Source: CAIMZW01 sp037133095 (lineage in GTDB: Bacteria; Actinomycetota; Actinomycetes; Nanopelagicales; Nanopelagicaceae). From it: a stretch of DNA of 28,548 bases. The stretch lies in assembly GCA_037133095.1 (NCBI GenBank), contig JBAXOT010000022.1:1-28548 (forward strand), in the 5' to 3' direction. How positions within the stretch are numbered: the first letter of the stretch is position 1; each line of letters opens with the position of its first letter. Position numbers and translations under genes: made by a program. The notes beneath the pieces are model-generated. The model was not told the DNA's origin. It did no database searches and was given only the letters and a program-made list of their open reading frames with translations. Below, piece after piece: positions 15,575 to 22,725 of this stretch.

Positions 15575-16486
15575 ATGAGACGGGGAATCTATCCAGTTCT
15601 TCAAATGCCATTGGACGACAATGAAAATATCGATCCCGTGGCTCTTGGGGCTGAGATTGAGTGGTTAATCGGTTTAGGCGTCGAAGGTGTCGTTCTGGCG
15701 ATGGTCTCCGAAGTAATGCGATTCAATTCCGAAGAACGTCGGGCGCAATGGCAACTAGTGCTTGAACTTTTAAAGAATCGAATTCCTCTGATCGTGAGCG
15801 TTGGCGCCGAGAGTACATCGATTGCCGTTGGGCTGGCCAAACTTGCGGCATTGGATGGAGCTTCGCTTTTGATCGCCACCCCACCTGCCTCGTATCCGGC
15901 CACCTCCGATGAAATCTATTCTTATTATCGAGCCATAGTGGAAGCAGTGAATATTCCCATTGTCGTTCAGGATGCCAGCAATTACATGGGGCAACCACTA
16001 CCTATGGAACTCTATGAAAGATTGTTAAGTGACTTTGGAACTGAACGGATTCAATTCAAACCTGAGGCAAAGCCGGTTCGAGATCGAGTAGCCAGGTTGC
16101 AAGAAATTACCCAAGGGAAGGCCCAGGTTTTCGAGGGCCAAAGTGGCATGGATCTTCTGCAGACCCACGAACTCGGTTTGGTCGGGACTATGCCTGGCAG
16201 TGAAATCGTCTGGGCAATTGCGCCATTGTGGCAGGCATTGGAAGCAGGGGATATTGAAAAGGCAAAGTTGATTCATCAGGGAATTTCACGACTTATCGAA
16301 TTTCAACAATCTATTGATGCCTATGTTGCTGTGGAGAAATACCTACTTGTAAAACAAGGAATTTTCACTTCCGTCAAACAACGCGGTCCAGTGAGCATTG
16401 TGCTGTCGGAGGCGATAAAAAGTCAGATCGATGCCGTATTTCGCGAGTTACAAATCGTCGTAAAAGAGGCGGGCTTGTTGGCATGA
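15575..16486 (+). CDS. DHDPS/NAL family protein, probable 2-keto-3-deoxy-sugar-acid dehydratase
   Basis: A 303-residue TIM-barrel Schiff-base lyase. The probable lysine is K162 in RIQFKPEA. The usual GTTGE motif is replaced by AMVSEVMRFNSEER, and VVQDASNYMGQ stands where family dehydratases have VQDAP. These features separate it from true dihydrodipicolinate synthase. They fit the branch with L-2-keto-3-deoxyarabonate dehydratase and 5-dehydro-4-deoxyglucarate dehydratase, which produce 2-oxoglutarate semialdehyde, the substrate of the ALDH encoded at 11694-13142. An aldolase acting on a 2-keto-3-deoxy acid is the alternative. The start is 6 bp after the malic enzyme stop, and the end overlaps the esterase start by ATGA, so the three genes form one operon. 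Confidence 0.85.
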   Translation: MRRGIYPVLQMPLDDNENIDPVALGAEIEWLIGLGVEGVVLAMVSEVMRFNSEERRAQWQLVLELLKNRIPLIVSVGAESTSIAVGLAKLAALDGASLLIATPPASYPATSDEIYSYYRAIVEAVNIPIVVQDASNYMGQPLPMELYERLLSDFGTERIQFKPEAKPVRDRVARLQEITQGKAQVFEGQSGMDLLQTHELGLVGTMPGSEIVWAIAPLWQALEAGDIEKAKLIHQGISRLIEFQQSIDAYVAVEKYLLVKQGIFTSVKQRGPVSIVLSEAIKSQIDAVFRELQIVVKEAGLLA

Positions 16487-17370
16487 CCCGTGCAAACAAA
16501 CAACGATTCGCAAAATTTTTGGCAGTTTCCGTCGCCATCAGTGCAACCATATTATCTGTTGGGACGAGTAATGCGAAGACTCTGACGATTCCTGGAAATC
16601 GCCCCTTTACTCTCTTCGTTCCAACGACCTACACGTCAACAACACCGGCGCCACTACTCATTGCCTTGCACGGATATCGACAGTCGGGCGCTCTACTGGA
16701 GAACTATTTGCATATCCAATCAATCGCCCAAAAACTCGGGATTCTCTACGTTCATCCAAACGGAACGGCAGATAAAAACGGCAATAGGTTTTGGAACGCC
16801 ACTCCCGAGTGCTGTGATTTTCAATCCGCAAAGATAAATGACGACGCTTACATTATGAGCATCATCGATTCGGTATCTAAACGATATTCAGTTGATGCAA
16901 AAAGAATTTATCTCGTCGGTCATTCAAATGGGGGATTCATGGTCAATGAACTGGCGTGCGCGCATGCGGATCGGATCGCGGCGGTCGTTGATATTGCTGG
17001 TGGCAGTTTTACAAAGCCCTCCATGTGCAAGGCTTCGGCGTCGATAAGTGTTTTGCAGATTTGGGGCAGCAATGACGAGTCATTCGCCGGCAACCATATT
17101 CAAGGCAAACCGATTCCCGGGGCGATTAAGACATTCACCGACTGGGCACTGATAAATAAATGTGTGGGAAAACCCAAGGTCGCCTATTTGCAAAAAGATC
17201 TTGATCGAACCGTTTCAGGATTAGACACGTCAATTTCGACGTATTCAAAATGCCCTGCCAATACGTCTATAGAATTCTGGAAAATCTCGGGGGCTGGCCA
17301 CGTCCCCAATATTTCGGCGACATTTACTCAATCTATTATCACTTTCTTGCTGGATCATCCCAAAACATGA
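16483..17370 (+). CDS. secreted CE1/LpqC-type esterase (PHB depolymerase-like)
   Basis: A 295-residue alpha/beta hydrolase with a Sec signal peptide (basic start, then FLAVSVAISATILSVG, cleavage near SNA). The nucleophile is S148 in VGHSNGGFM. The oxyanion region is ALHGYRQSG, and a catalytic-type His is in GAGHVPN near the C-terminus. The family includes LpqC-like lipoproteins, PHB depolymerases, feruloyl esterases and acetylxylan esterases. The pair CC in ATPECCDF is typical of the group. No lipobox is seen, so it is probably released or loosely associated. Its overlap (ATGA) with a sugar-acid catabolic gene favours a carbohydrate-ester substrate, such as feruloyl or acetyl groups on arabinoxylan, over PHB. 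That choice is inference. Confidence 0.85.
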   Translation: MTRANKQRFAKFLAVSVAISATILSVGTSNAKTLTIPGNRPFTLFVPTTYTSTTPAPLLIALHGYRQSGALLENYLHIQSIAQKLGILYVHPNGTADKNGNRFWNATPECCDFQSAKINDDAYIMSIIDSVSKRYSVDAKRIYLVGHSNGGFMVNELACAHADRIAAVVDIAGGSFTKPSMCKASASISVLQIWGSNDESFAGNHIQGKPIPGAIKTFTDWALINKCVGKPKVAYLQKDLDRTVSGLDTSISTYSKCPANTSIEFWKISGAGHVPNISATFTQSIITFLLDHPKT

Positions 17371-17379
17371 TGAATTTGC

Positions 17380-18177
17380 CTAAGCACCTGAGTTTGGTGA
17401 ACGTTGACGTCGGATGCTTTCAACATTGTGAAAACTCGGCCATTCCAATAGCCGAGATGTATCGAAATTAATTCCCTTGTTCTCGTTGGCTCTACGTTGA
17501 GATTCGGTGGCTGCCTCATCTCTGCCCACATTTAATTTAATTTCTAGAAGGTCAAGTGGGTGCAGGGCGTCCGAAGGAAGAACTGTGTTAAACCAACTCT
17601 TTAAATAGTTTGATTCGGAATAAGGGACGTGAAGAAGGCGAATCGGATAATCCAGGGATTCGACAAAGTCTGCAATTTCTTGAAATTTTGCCTGAAAGTG
17701 CAATTCTAAATTTTGCTGCACCTCTGCAAATGGTTTGTTCAAACCAAGTTCTACCAGCGTTGAGTACATGCCGCGTGCCATCTCATCAATATTCCTCGTG
17801 GTGTAAACCATGGAAATAATGACGTTCGATCGAGGCGCCTGCTTATGAAAAGCCTCAAAGAAGAAATTCCACTCCGCAATCGTGAGCAATGAAAAGTCCT
17901 CGCTTGAGAGCAGTATCTGGTCGCACGTCCGAGATTGGGCGTCGAAAAGTAATTGCGAAATCATGATGTCCAAAGGCAAGGGCACGTAGGACTCGTCCAG
18001 AATTCCTACATCCCAGCCTTTTATAGTCCAGGGGAAAGCGTGGTTTCCATCTCTACTAGTTCTCGAGAACGCAACATGTACCCCTTGTTTCGCTAGTTGT
18101 TCTCGATTGAGCACCAGCAACCTCTGCAGCGAGGTTGTGCCGGTCTTGTGGGGACCGATGTGCAGAATAAGATTCAA
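17380..18177 (-). CDS. sulfotransferase-like P-loop protein
   Basis: A 265-residue soluble protein. The N-terminal motif LHIGPHKTGTTSLQ (residues 5-18) is the 5'-phosphosulfate-binding loop of PAPS-dependent sulfotransferases. YTTRNIDEMARGMYST further on fits the 3'-phosphate-binding Arg/Ser motif. Such enzymes transfer sulfate to sugars, lipids or small molecules; the acceptor is unknown. It stands alone, convergent with the esterase gene (9 bp between stops). The C-terminal tail is polar and contains no domain I recognise. Bacterial members of this group often lie in surface-polysaccharide loci, but no such genes are seen here. Confidence 0.8.
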   Translation of the reverse strand: MNLILHIGPHKTGTTSLQRLLVLNREQLAKQGVHVAFSRTSRDGNHAFPWTIKGWDVGILDESYVPLPLDIMISQLLFDAQSRTCDQILLSSEDFSLLTIAEWNFFFEAFHKQAPRSNVIISMVYTTRNIDEMARGMYSTLVELGLNKPFAEVQQNLELHFQAKFQEIADFVESLDYPIRLLHVPYSESNYLKSWFNTVLPSDALHPLDLLEIKLNVGRDEAATESQRRANENKGINFDTSRLLEWPSFHNVESIRRQRSPNSGA

Positions 18178-18377
18178 GAAGGTCTCGTTCCGATGGGTGT
18201 GAGGGTGCCGGCCAAAGTGGATCCAAGGTGCTCAATAATTTTAGATAATCATAATCTTCTCAAAACGGACATTCTCTAACCTCACGTGGCTGTCGCGCAA
18301 AAGTCACGATAAACTAAACTTTTATTCCAGTCGGTCGTGTGCCCGCGGATAGCGACGGCATGTGAAGGAGTTTTTCT

Positions 18378-20438
18378 ATGAAGCGATTTTCAGCCATTTT
18401 GGCCGTTTTCTTGGCGTTTATTTCGCCGGCCGTTCCTTCATTCGCTGAAGATTCGAGCGCCTCTTTTCAAACCAGAAGCGCCCAAACAAATCAAGAGAAT
18501 GGTGCGAGTGCGCAGACCCCTGGATCGCGGGCAAATTACGGCGGCAATACTCATCACGATTACTTGGGACGAGCCGATGGCGCGTTCTATCCGATTCGAA
18601 CCGCCAGTCTGCAGGCCGCTAAGGGTTCTGGAAATATAACAAATCACGGCGGACCTGTTTTGCAGAGTGCCAATGTCTATCGGATTTATTACGGAACTTG
18701 GTCAAGCACTGCTTGTTCGGACGCTGACAATTCGACGTCCGGTATCTTGAATAATTTCCTCACCTCGGTGGGAAATTCCGATTGGTATCGCACTAATACT
18801 TCCTACTACTCAGTTTCTGGCACGACCAAGACATTCGTATCAAAAAACGTTTCTTTGGTCGGTTGTGCAGTTATCCCTAGTTCAACTTTTGGTACGACTC
18901 TCGACAACGCCGCAGGACACCTTTTGACCGATGTGATTGCTAATCAGATCATCGCAAATAACTGGGTGTCGACACCGAACGATATTTACTTCGTCCTCAC
19001 TTCTAAGGAAATTGCCGTTACTGAGAGTTCAACCAGCACTTTCAACGTTAACTACTGTGGTTTTCATGGTGATTTCATTTCAACTTCTGGTCCAACCACA
19101 GGGACTACGTTGCAATACGCATTTGTGGGAGACAGCAACAACTCGTCTGCTTGTTCAGTCGCTGGAACGCCATCCGCGAATGGAAACTCCACGGCTGATG
19201 CAATGGCGAGCGTTGTCGCGCATGAACTAGTTGAAACCGTTTCCGACCCGCTCCTGAATGGCTGGTATGACAATGCTGGTTACGAGAACGGCGATAAGTG
19301 CGCTTGGATTTTTGGAAAATCTTTCACCACCACATCTGGAGGTTTCGCAAATTCATCGGCTGGGGGAGTCAACTATTATCTTCAAGAGAATGTAGCGGCA
19401 AACTTGAATAACTGTGTGTCTGCATTTCCTGGTTCACTCAACTCAATAACTGGAATTACTCCGGCGACCGGCGCTGTTGGATCCAGCATCGTCATAAGTT
19501 GCGCTAATTTCGGGTCGACTAACTTTGTCTTCATAAATGGTCAAGCTGCAACCGTGACGGCTCAGTCCTCAACCTCGATCACCGCAACCGTCCCTACTGG
19601 TGCAACGAGTGGTCCTGTCACTGTGGTCTCCGATTACGGCATTAGTACTTCGCCTACCAATTTCACTGTCACTCTCGCAGTGCCAACAATTTCCAAACTT
19701 TCAGCTTCGGCGTTGCCTGTTGGTGGAACGCTCACAATCACGGGAACCAATCTTTCAACGACAAGTTCGGTTCAATTTGGCGGGGGAGTCTCCGCTAAAC
19801 CAGCTTCCTCGAGCGCCTCCACAGTCTCTGTAATTGTTCCCGCAGGTGCATCATCCGGACCAGTAACTGTTGTCACTTCTGGCGGCTCCGCAACCTCGCT
19901 CGCCTCGTTAACAATTGCCTTGGCGCCAACAATCTCTGGCTTTACCCCATCAAGTTCAGTCTTGCCGGCCACGATAACGATCAGTGGTACCAATTTATTA
20001 GGAGCAACTAACGTCAAGATTGGCACGGTTTCCCTCACCAGTGTCGTCGCAGGGGCAACTCAAATAACTGCAACCATTCCATCTACGGCTAAAACCGGCA
20101 CCCTCGCCGTAACAACCCCAGGGGGAACGGCAACCTCTACCACCTTCACGGTTTTAGTTGCGCCGACTATCAGCAGCTTTACCCCAACCACCTACACTCG
20201 AGGTGCCACCACAACCATCAAAATATCTGGCAGCAATCTCACGGGGGCCACTTCCATCACCCTAACCTTCGGTGCGGTAATCCAAACTCTGCCCGTATTA
20301 GGTGGTGGAACTGCATCGTCCGTCTCATTTACGATTCCGAATACCAGTAGTTCCTGGAGCGCCGGCAGCTATTCCCTTAGGGTCACCACGCCAATTGCGA
20401 CCTCTAACGCTGCGTCCATTTTGCTCACGGTCAAGTAG
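18378..20438 (+). CDS. secreted EXORDIUM/phosphate-induced-like protein with four IPT/TIG domains
   Basis: A 686-residue secreted protein with a signal peptide (MKRFSAILAVFLAFISPAVPSFA). ATG 18378 has AAGGAG 7 nt upstream. Residues about 88-350 resemble the plant EXORDIUM (phosphate-induced protein 1) family: GGPVLQSANVYRIYYGTW, NNWVSTPNDIYFVLTSKE, NYCGFHGDF and the VVAHELVETVSDP motif (H282-E286). The final motif is reminiscent of a zincin HExxH but lacks the second His. Four IPT/TIG immunoglobulin-like domains follow, starting near 354, 434, 514 and 597, each opening like PTISGFTPSS and carrying SGPVTV or comparable strands. The architecture suggests surface binding or wall interaction. Bacterial function of this family is not known to me. 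Confidence 0.82.
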   Translation: MKRFSAILAVFLAFISPAVPSFAEDSSASFQTRSAQTNQENGASAQTPGSRANYGGNTHHDYLGRADGAFYPIRTASLQAAKGSGNITNHGGPVLQSANVYRIYYGTWSSTACSDADNSTSGILNNFLTSVGNSDWYRTNTSYYSVSGTTKTFVSKNVSLVGCAVIPSSTFGTTLDNAAGHLLTDVIANQIIANNWVSTPNDIYFVLTSKEIAVTESSTSTFNVNYCGFHGDFISTSGPTTGTTLQYAFVGDSNNSSACSVAGTPSANGNSTADAMASVVAHELVETVSDPLLNGWYDNAGYENGDKCAWIFGKSFTTTSGGFANSSAGGVNYYLQENVAANLNNCVSAFPGSLNSITGITPATGAVGSSIVISCANFGSTNFVFINGQAATVTAQSSTSITATVPTGATSGPVTVVSDYGISTSPTNFTVTLAVPTISKLSASALPVGGTLTITGTNLSTTSSVQFGGGVSAKPASSSASTVSVIVPAGASSGPVTVVTSGGSATSLASLTIALAPTISGFTPSSSVLPATITISGTNLLGATNVKIGTVSLTSVVAGATQITATIPSTAKTGTLAVTTPGGTATSTTFTVLVAPTISSFTPTTYTRGATTTIKISGSNLTGATSITLTFGAVIQTLPVLGGGTASSVSFTIPNTSSSWSAGSYSLRVTTPIATSNAASILLTVK

Positions 20439-20475
20439 ATGTCGCCAATTCCTGGCACCTTGAGTCCGGAAGTAA

Positions 20476-20504
20476 TGGAAATGACTCGCTCTGCGCTCTA
20501 CTCT
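20476..20504 (+). promoter_or_regulatory. predicted promoter, cassette copy A (ferric reductase gene)
   Basis: TGGAAA (20476-20481), a 17-bp spacer and TACTCT (20499-20504) form a sigma-70-like promoter. The same arrangement, with the same spacing, occurs at 22653-22681 ahead of another FMN-binding-like gene. Conservation of the two boxes between otherwise unlike intergenic regions is the main support. Confidence 0.6.
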
Positions 20505-20516
20505 TAGTACATCTGT

Positions 20517-20547
20517 TAGTGTCCCCTAGCAATTGGAGTTCCCCGTG
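20517..20547 (+). repeat. 31-bp 5'-leader repeat, copy A
   Basis: This 31-bp block is identical to 22695-22725. It contains TAGTGTCCCCTAGCAATT, a GGAG ribosome site (20535-20538) and a GTG start codon (20545). Both copies sit about 40 bases after a matching -10 box. A common regulator or a duplicated promoter-leader cassette is the likely explanation. Confidence 0.9.
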
Positions 20548-20607
20548 CCTGCGAATTCTCAACTAGTTTTGTCTTACCCATTTCGCTCGGGAGCGCTTGC
20601 TCTTTGA
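20545..20607 (+). CDS. 20-codon leader ORF ahead of ferric reductase
   Basis: GTG 20545 has GGAG six bases upstream, the same initiation signal used by the gene at 22723. It is followed by 20 sense-coded residues (PANSQLVLSY then PFRSGALAL after the initiator) and a TGA at 20605. The TGA overlaps the TTG start of the reductase as TTGA. The peptide is too short and unlike any domain. It may couple translation to the reductase, act as an attenuator, or be a relic of a cassette insertion that truncated another start. No homology is claimed. Confidence 0.45.
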   Translation: MPANSQLVLSYPFRSGALAL

Positions 20608-21935
20608 GTCGTTCTGACACTCCTACCAAATCGGCAAGCCTAGTTTTAGGTCTTGGACTTGGATTAACGCTGGGGATATTTGTTAAGACGACTACGCGTG
20701 CCGATTGGCTATGGCCATATCCGATCATTATTTCGGTTTCCCGGATTGCTGCCATGGTGGGAACCTATTTGGCACTTGTCGGTTTGGTCATGGTGTCGCG
20801 AATATCTTGGATCGAGAAGGCAGTTGGGCATGATCGACTCATTTTCTGGCACCGAAGACTGGGTCCGTATTCACTTTTTTTGATTGGGTTCCACGTCCTG
20901 CTGGTCTCCTTGGGATATGCCGGGAACGATGGATCGCGCGTCGGCGGCGAGTTATGGAAGTTCACTTGGACGTATGACTGGATGCTTCCGGCCACCGTAG
21001 GATTCATTTTCTTTCTGGCGGCCGGACTATCTTCATATAAGAAAGTTCGAAAGAAAATGTCCTACGAAACCTGGTGGACAGTTCACCTGTACACCTACCT
21101 GGCTATTGCGCTCAGCTTTACGCATCAGATTCGTACCGGCCCGATGTTTCTTACTCATCCGGTTTATCGGTACTACTGGATCGGTCTCTACATCTTGGCT
21201 GCTGTCATCGTTTTGTATTGGCGCTTTGTAATTCCAGTGTTTCGATTCTTTCGATACGAACTTCGAATCTCCTCGATTGTTGATGAAGGTGCCAACATGG
21301 TTTCCGTCATAATGCGCGGGCATAACCTGGATCGAATGAATGCATTAGGCGGACAATTCTTTACCTGGCGTTTCTTAACTCCAGGGCACATTTGGGTTTC
21401 ACATCCCTATTCTCTATCAGCCACTCCGACAAGTTCTGAATTTAGAATTACCGTAAAGAATTTAGGTGATGGTTCGGGATCAGTGAAAGATTTAAAACCT
21501 GGCACACGAGTCTTTTTTGAAGGCCCTTATGGAATTTTCACGGCGCAGAAGGTAACCCGCGGTCTTGGTCATGTGGTGTTAATCGGCGGGGGAGTAGGCC
21601 TTGCACCGCTTCTGTCACTGATTGACGACTTCGATGACTCGGTCGATATTGATCTTTTACTTCGAGTCTCCAGCGAGTCTGAGATTGTTCACAATCGCGA
21701 ACTCGATGCACTTGCAATGCGACCAGGTTCGAAAGTGCACTTTTTAGTAGGTCCGCGCCAACTCCACCCTATGACGGCAAAAGACATCATGCGTTACGTC
21801 CCAGCATTTCGATATTGCGATGTGTATGTCTGCGGTCCTACCCCACTCGTCGAAGCAGTTCGGCAGGCTGCCGATGCCGCGGGGGTTCCCAAGAATCGCT
21901 TTCATAATGAAATTTTCGAATTCCATGCAAACTAA
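20604..21935 (+). CDS. ferric-reductase-like transmembrane oxidoreductase (heme/FAD/NAD(P)H)
   Basis: A 443-residue protein with about six membrane segments in residues 10-215 and a cytoplasmic FNR-type module in 216-443. Two His pairs suit bis-heme ligation: H83/H97 and H161/H174. FAD binding is shown by HPYSLSATPT (267-276). NAD(P)H binding is shown by IGGGVGLAPLLS (327-338) and CGPTPL (410-415), with the FHNEIFEFHAN ending. It would pass electrons from NAD(P)H across the membrane to an external acceptor. TTG 20604 is the only in-frame start before the first membrane segment and overlaps a leader ORF stop. The FMN-binding protein gene follows after 26 bp, so the pair probably forms a trans-membrane electron path. 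Confidence 0.9.
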   Translation: MSRSDTPTKSASLVLGLGLGLTLGIFVKTTTRADWLWPYPIIISVSRIAAMVGTYLALVGLVMVSRISWIEKAVGHDRLIFWHRRLGPYSLFLIGFHVLLVSLGYAGNDGSRVGGELWKFTWTYDWMLPATVGFIFFLAAGLSSYKKVRKKMSYETWWTVHLYTYLAIALSFTHQIRTGPMFLTHPVYRYYWIGLYILAAVIVLYWRFVIPVFRFFRYELRISSIVDEGANMVSVIMRGHNLDRMNALGGQFFTWRFLTPGHIWVSHPYSLSATPTSSEFRITVKNLGDGSGSVKDLKPGTRVFFEGPYGIFTAQKVTRGLGHVVLIGGGVGLAPLLSLIDDFDDSVDIDLLLRVSSESEIVHNRELDALAMRPGSKVHFLVGPRQLHPMTAKDIMRYVPAFRYCDVYVCGPTPLVEAVRQAADAAGVPKNRFHNEIFEFHAN

Positions 21936-21961
21936 GAGTTCGTCTGAAAGGGTGTGAAGCA

Positions 21962-22588
21962 ATGGGCGTAACTAAAGCCGCGCTTATCGCAGTGGGCACA
22001 GTCGGGGGTATGGGTGCCGTTTTGGCATACTCGCCACCACATCACAGTTTGAGCATGGGTGGCGCCTTCACCGGTTCGGCCACGGGTGCCACCTTGCCGA
22101 CCACGGCACCCACCAAAGTAGATGCACCAACTCCAACGCCGACTTCAGTCACCACGACAGAGCCATCGTCTGCGACCCCAACGGCGACAAAGTCCGCCAC
22201 GACCACACCTACGCCAACGCCTACTCATTCGGCCCCAGCCGCGAAGGCAACGAAGGCTGCGCCAAAACCTGCCCCGACTAAGAAAAAGGCACCGCCAAAG
22301 AAAACCTTAGTGAATGGCACCTTCGATGGGGCAACCTCTAAGACTGTTTATGGTCCGGTGCAAGTCCAGATTGTTATAAAGGATTCCAAGATTGTTCAGG
22401 TTTCGGCACTTCAATTGCCAAATGCCCAGCCTTACGACATTCAACTGGATCAGCAAGCGGTACCGGTTCTAGTCAGCCAGACGCTTGCGGCTCAATCGGC
22501 TGATATTCAAGGAGTTGCTGGGGCAAGTTACACCTCTCAAGGCTGGTATGACTCACTCGTTAGCGCACTGGCAAAATCTGGAATTTAA
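21962..22588 (+). CDS. secreted or membrane-anchored FMN-binding domain protein
   Basis: A 208-residue protein. An N-terminal hydrophobic segment (KAALIAVGTVGGMGAVLAY) is followed by a Thr/Pro/Ala-rich linker (about 45-115, ending in a basic KKKAPPKKT) and a C-terminal FMN-binding domain (about 117-205). The domain contains VNGTFDGATSKTVYGPVQV and the flavinylation-type motif GVAGASYTS near residue 184-192, with Ser (S189) at the position usually occupied by the flavinylated Thr. In this family ApbE attaches FMN covalently to an extracytoplasmic Thr or Ser. Placed 26 bp after the ferric-reductase-like gene, it is the probable external electron acceptor. No ApbE gene is in the window. Confidence 0.87.
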   Translation: MGVTKAALIAVGTVGGMGAVLAYSPPHHSLSMGGAFTGSATGATLPTTAPTKVDAPTPTPTSVTTTEPSSATPTATKSATTTPTPTPTHSAPAAKATKAAPKPAPTKKKAPPKKTLVNGTFDGATSKTVYGPVQVQIVIKDSKIVQVSALQLPNAQPYDIQLDQQAVPVLVSQTLAAQSADIQGVAGASYTSQGWYDSLVSALAKSGI

Positions 22589-22652
22589 GTGTTGATTCAT
22601 TTATCGAACATCTATCGAAACGGGAGGTGCAAGTACATTCCAGACAAAGTAA

Positions 22653-22681
22653 TGGAATGAAACATCTATCCGCTCTATTCT
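22653..22681 (+). promoter_or_regulatory. predicted promoter, cassette copy B (second FMN-binding-like gene)
   Basis: TGGAAT (22653-22658), a 17-bp spacer and TATTCT (22676-22681) reproduce the layout of copy A at 20476-20504. The surrounding CGCTCTATTCTTAGTA is nearly identical in both. It gives the second FMN-binding-like gene its own transcript although the preceding gene is on the same strand. Confidence 0.6.
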
Positions 22682-22694
22682 TAGTATCCCTTTC

Positions 22695-22725
22695 TAGTGT
22701 CCCCTAGCAATTGGAGTTCCCCGTG
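22695..22725 (+). repeat. 31-bp 5'-leader repeat, copy B
   Basis: Identical over 31 bases to 20517-20547. Here the GTG at its end (22723) opens directly into a signal peptide, so this copy shows the cassette's normal use: promoter, leader, GGAG (22713-22716) and GTG start. Confidence 0.9.

Noticed and set aside
20545..20640. Possible frameshift joining the GTG leader to the ferric reductase
   Set aside because: The reductase frame already includes its first membrane segment from TTG 20604, and the leader residues do not resemble the N-terminus of such proteins. A leader ORF explains the data without an error, though a frameshift is not excluded.
22120..22310. Overlapping long ORFs in the Pro/Thr/Ala linker regions of the FMN-binding proteins
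   Set aside because: Other frames of repetitive codons stay open by composition and give Arg/Pro/Gln-rich products typical of shadow frames.
20517..22725. 31-bp repeats as ends of a mobile element
   Set aside because: The repeats are direct, both sit at the same place relative to a promoter and start codon, and the genes between them are not transposition genes.
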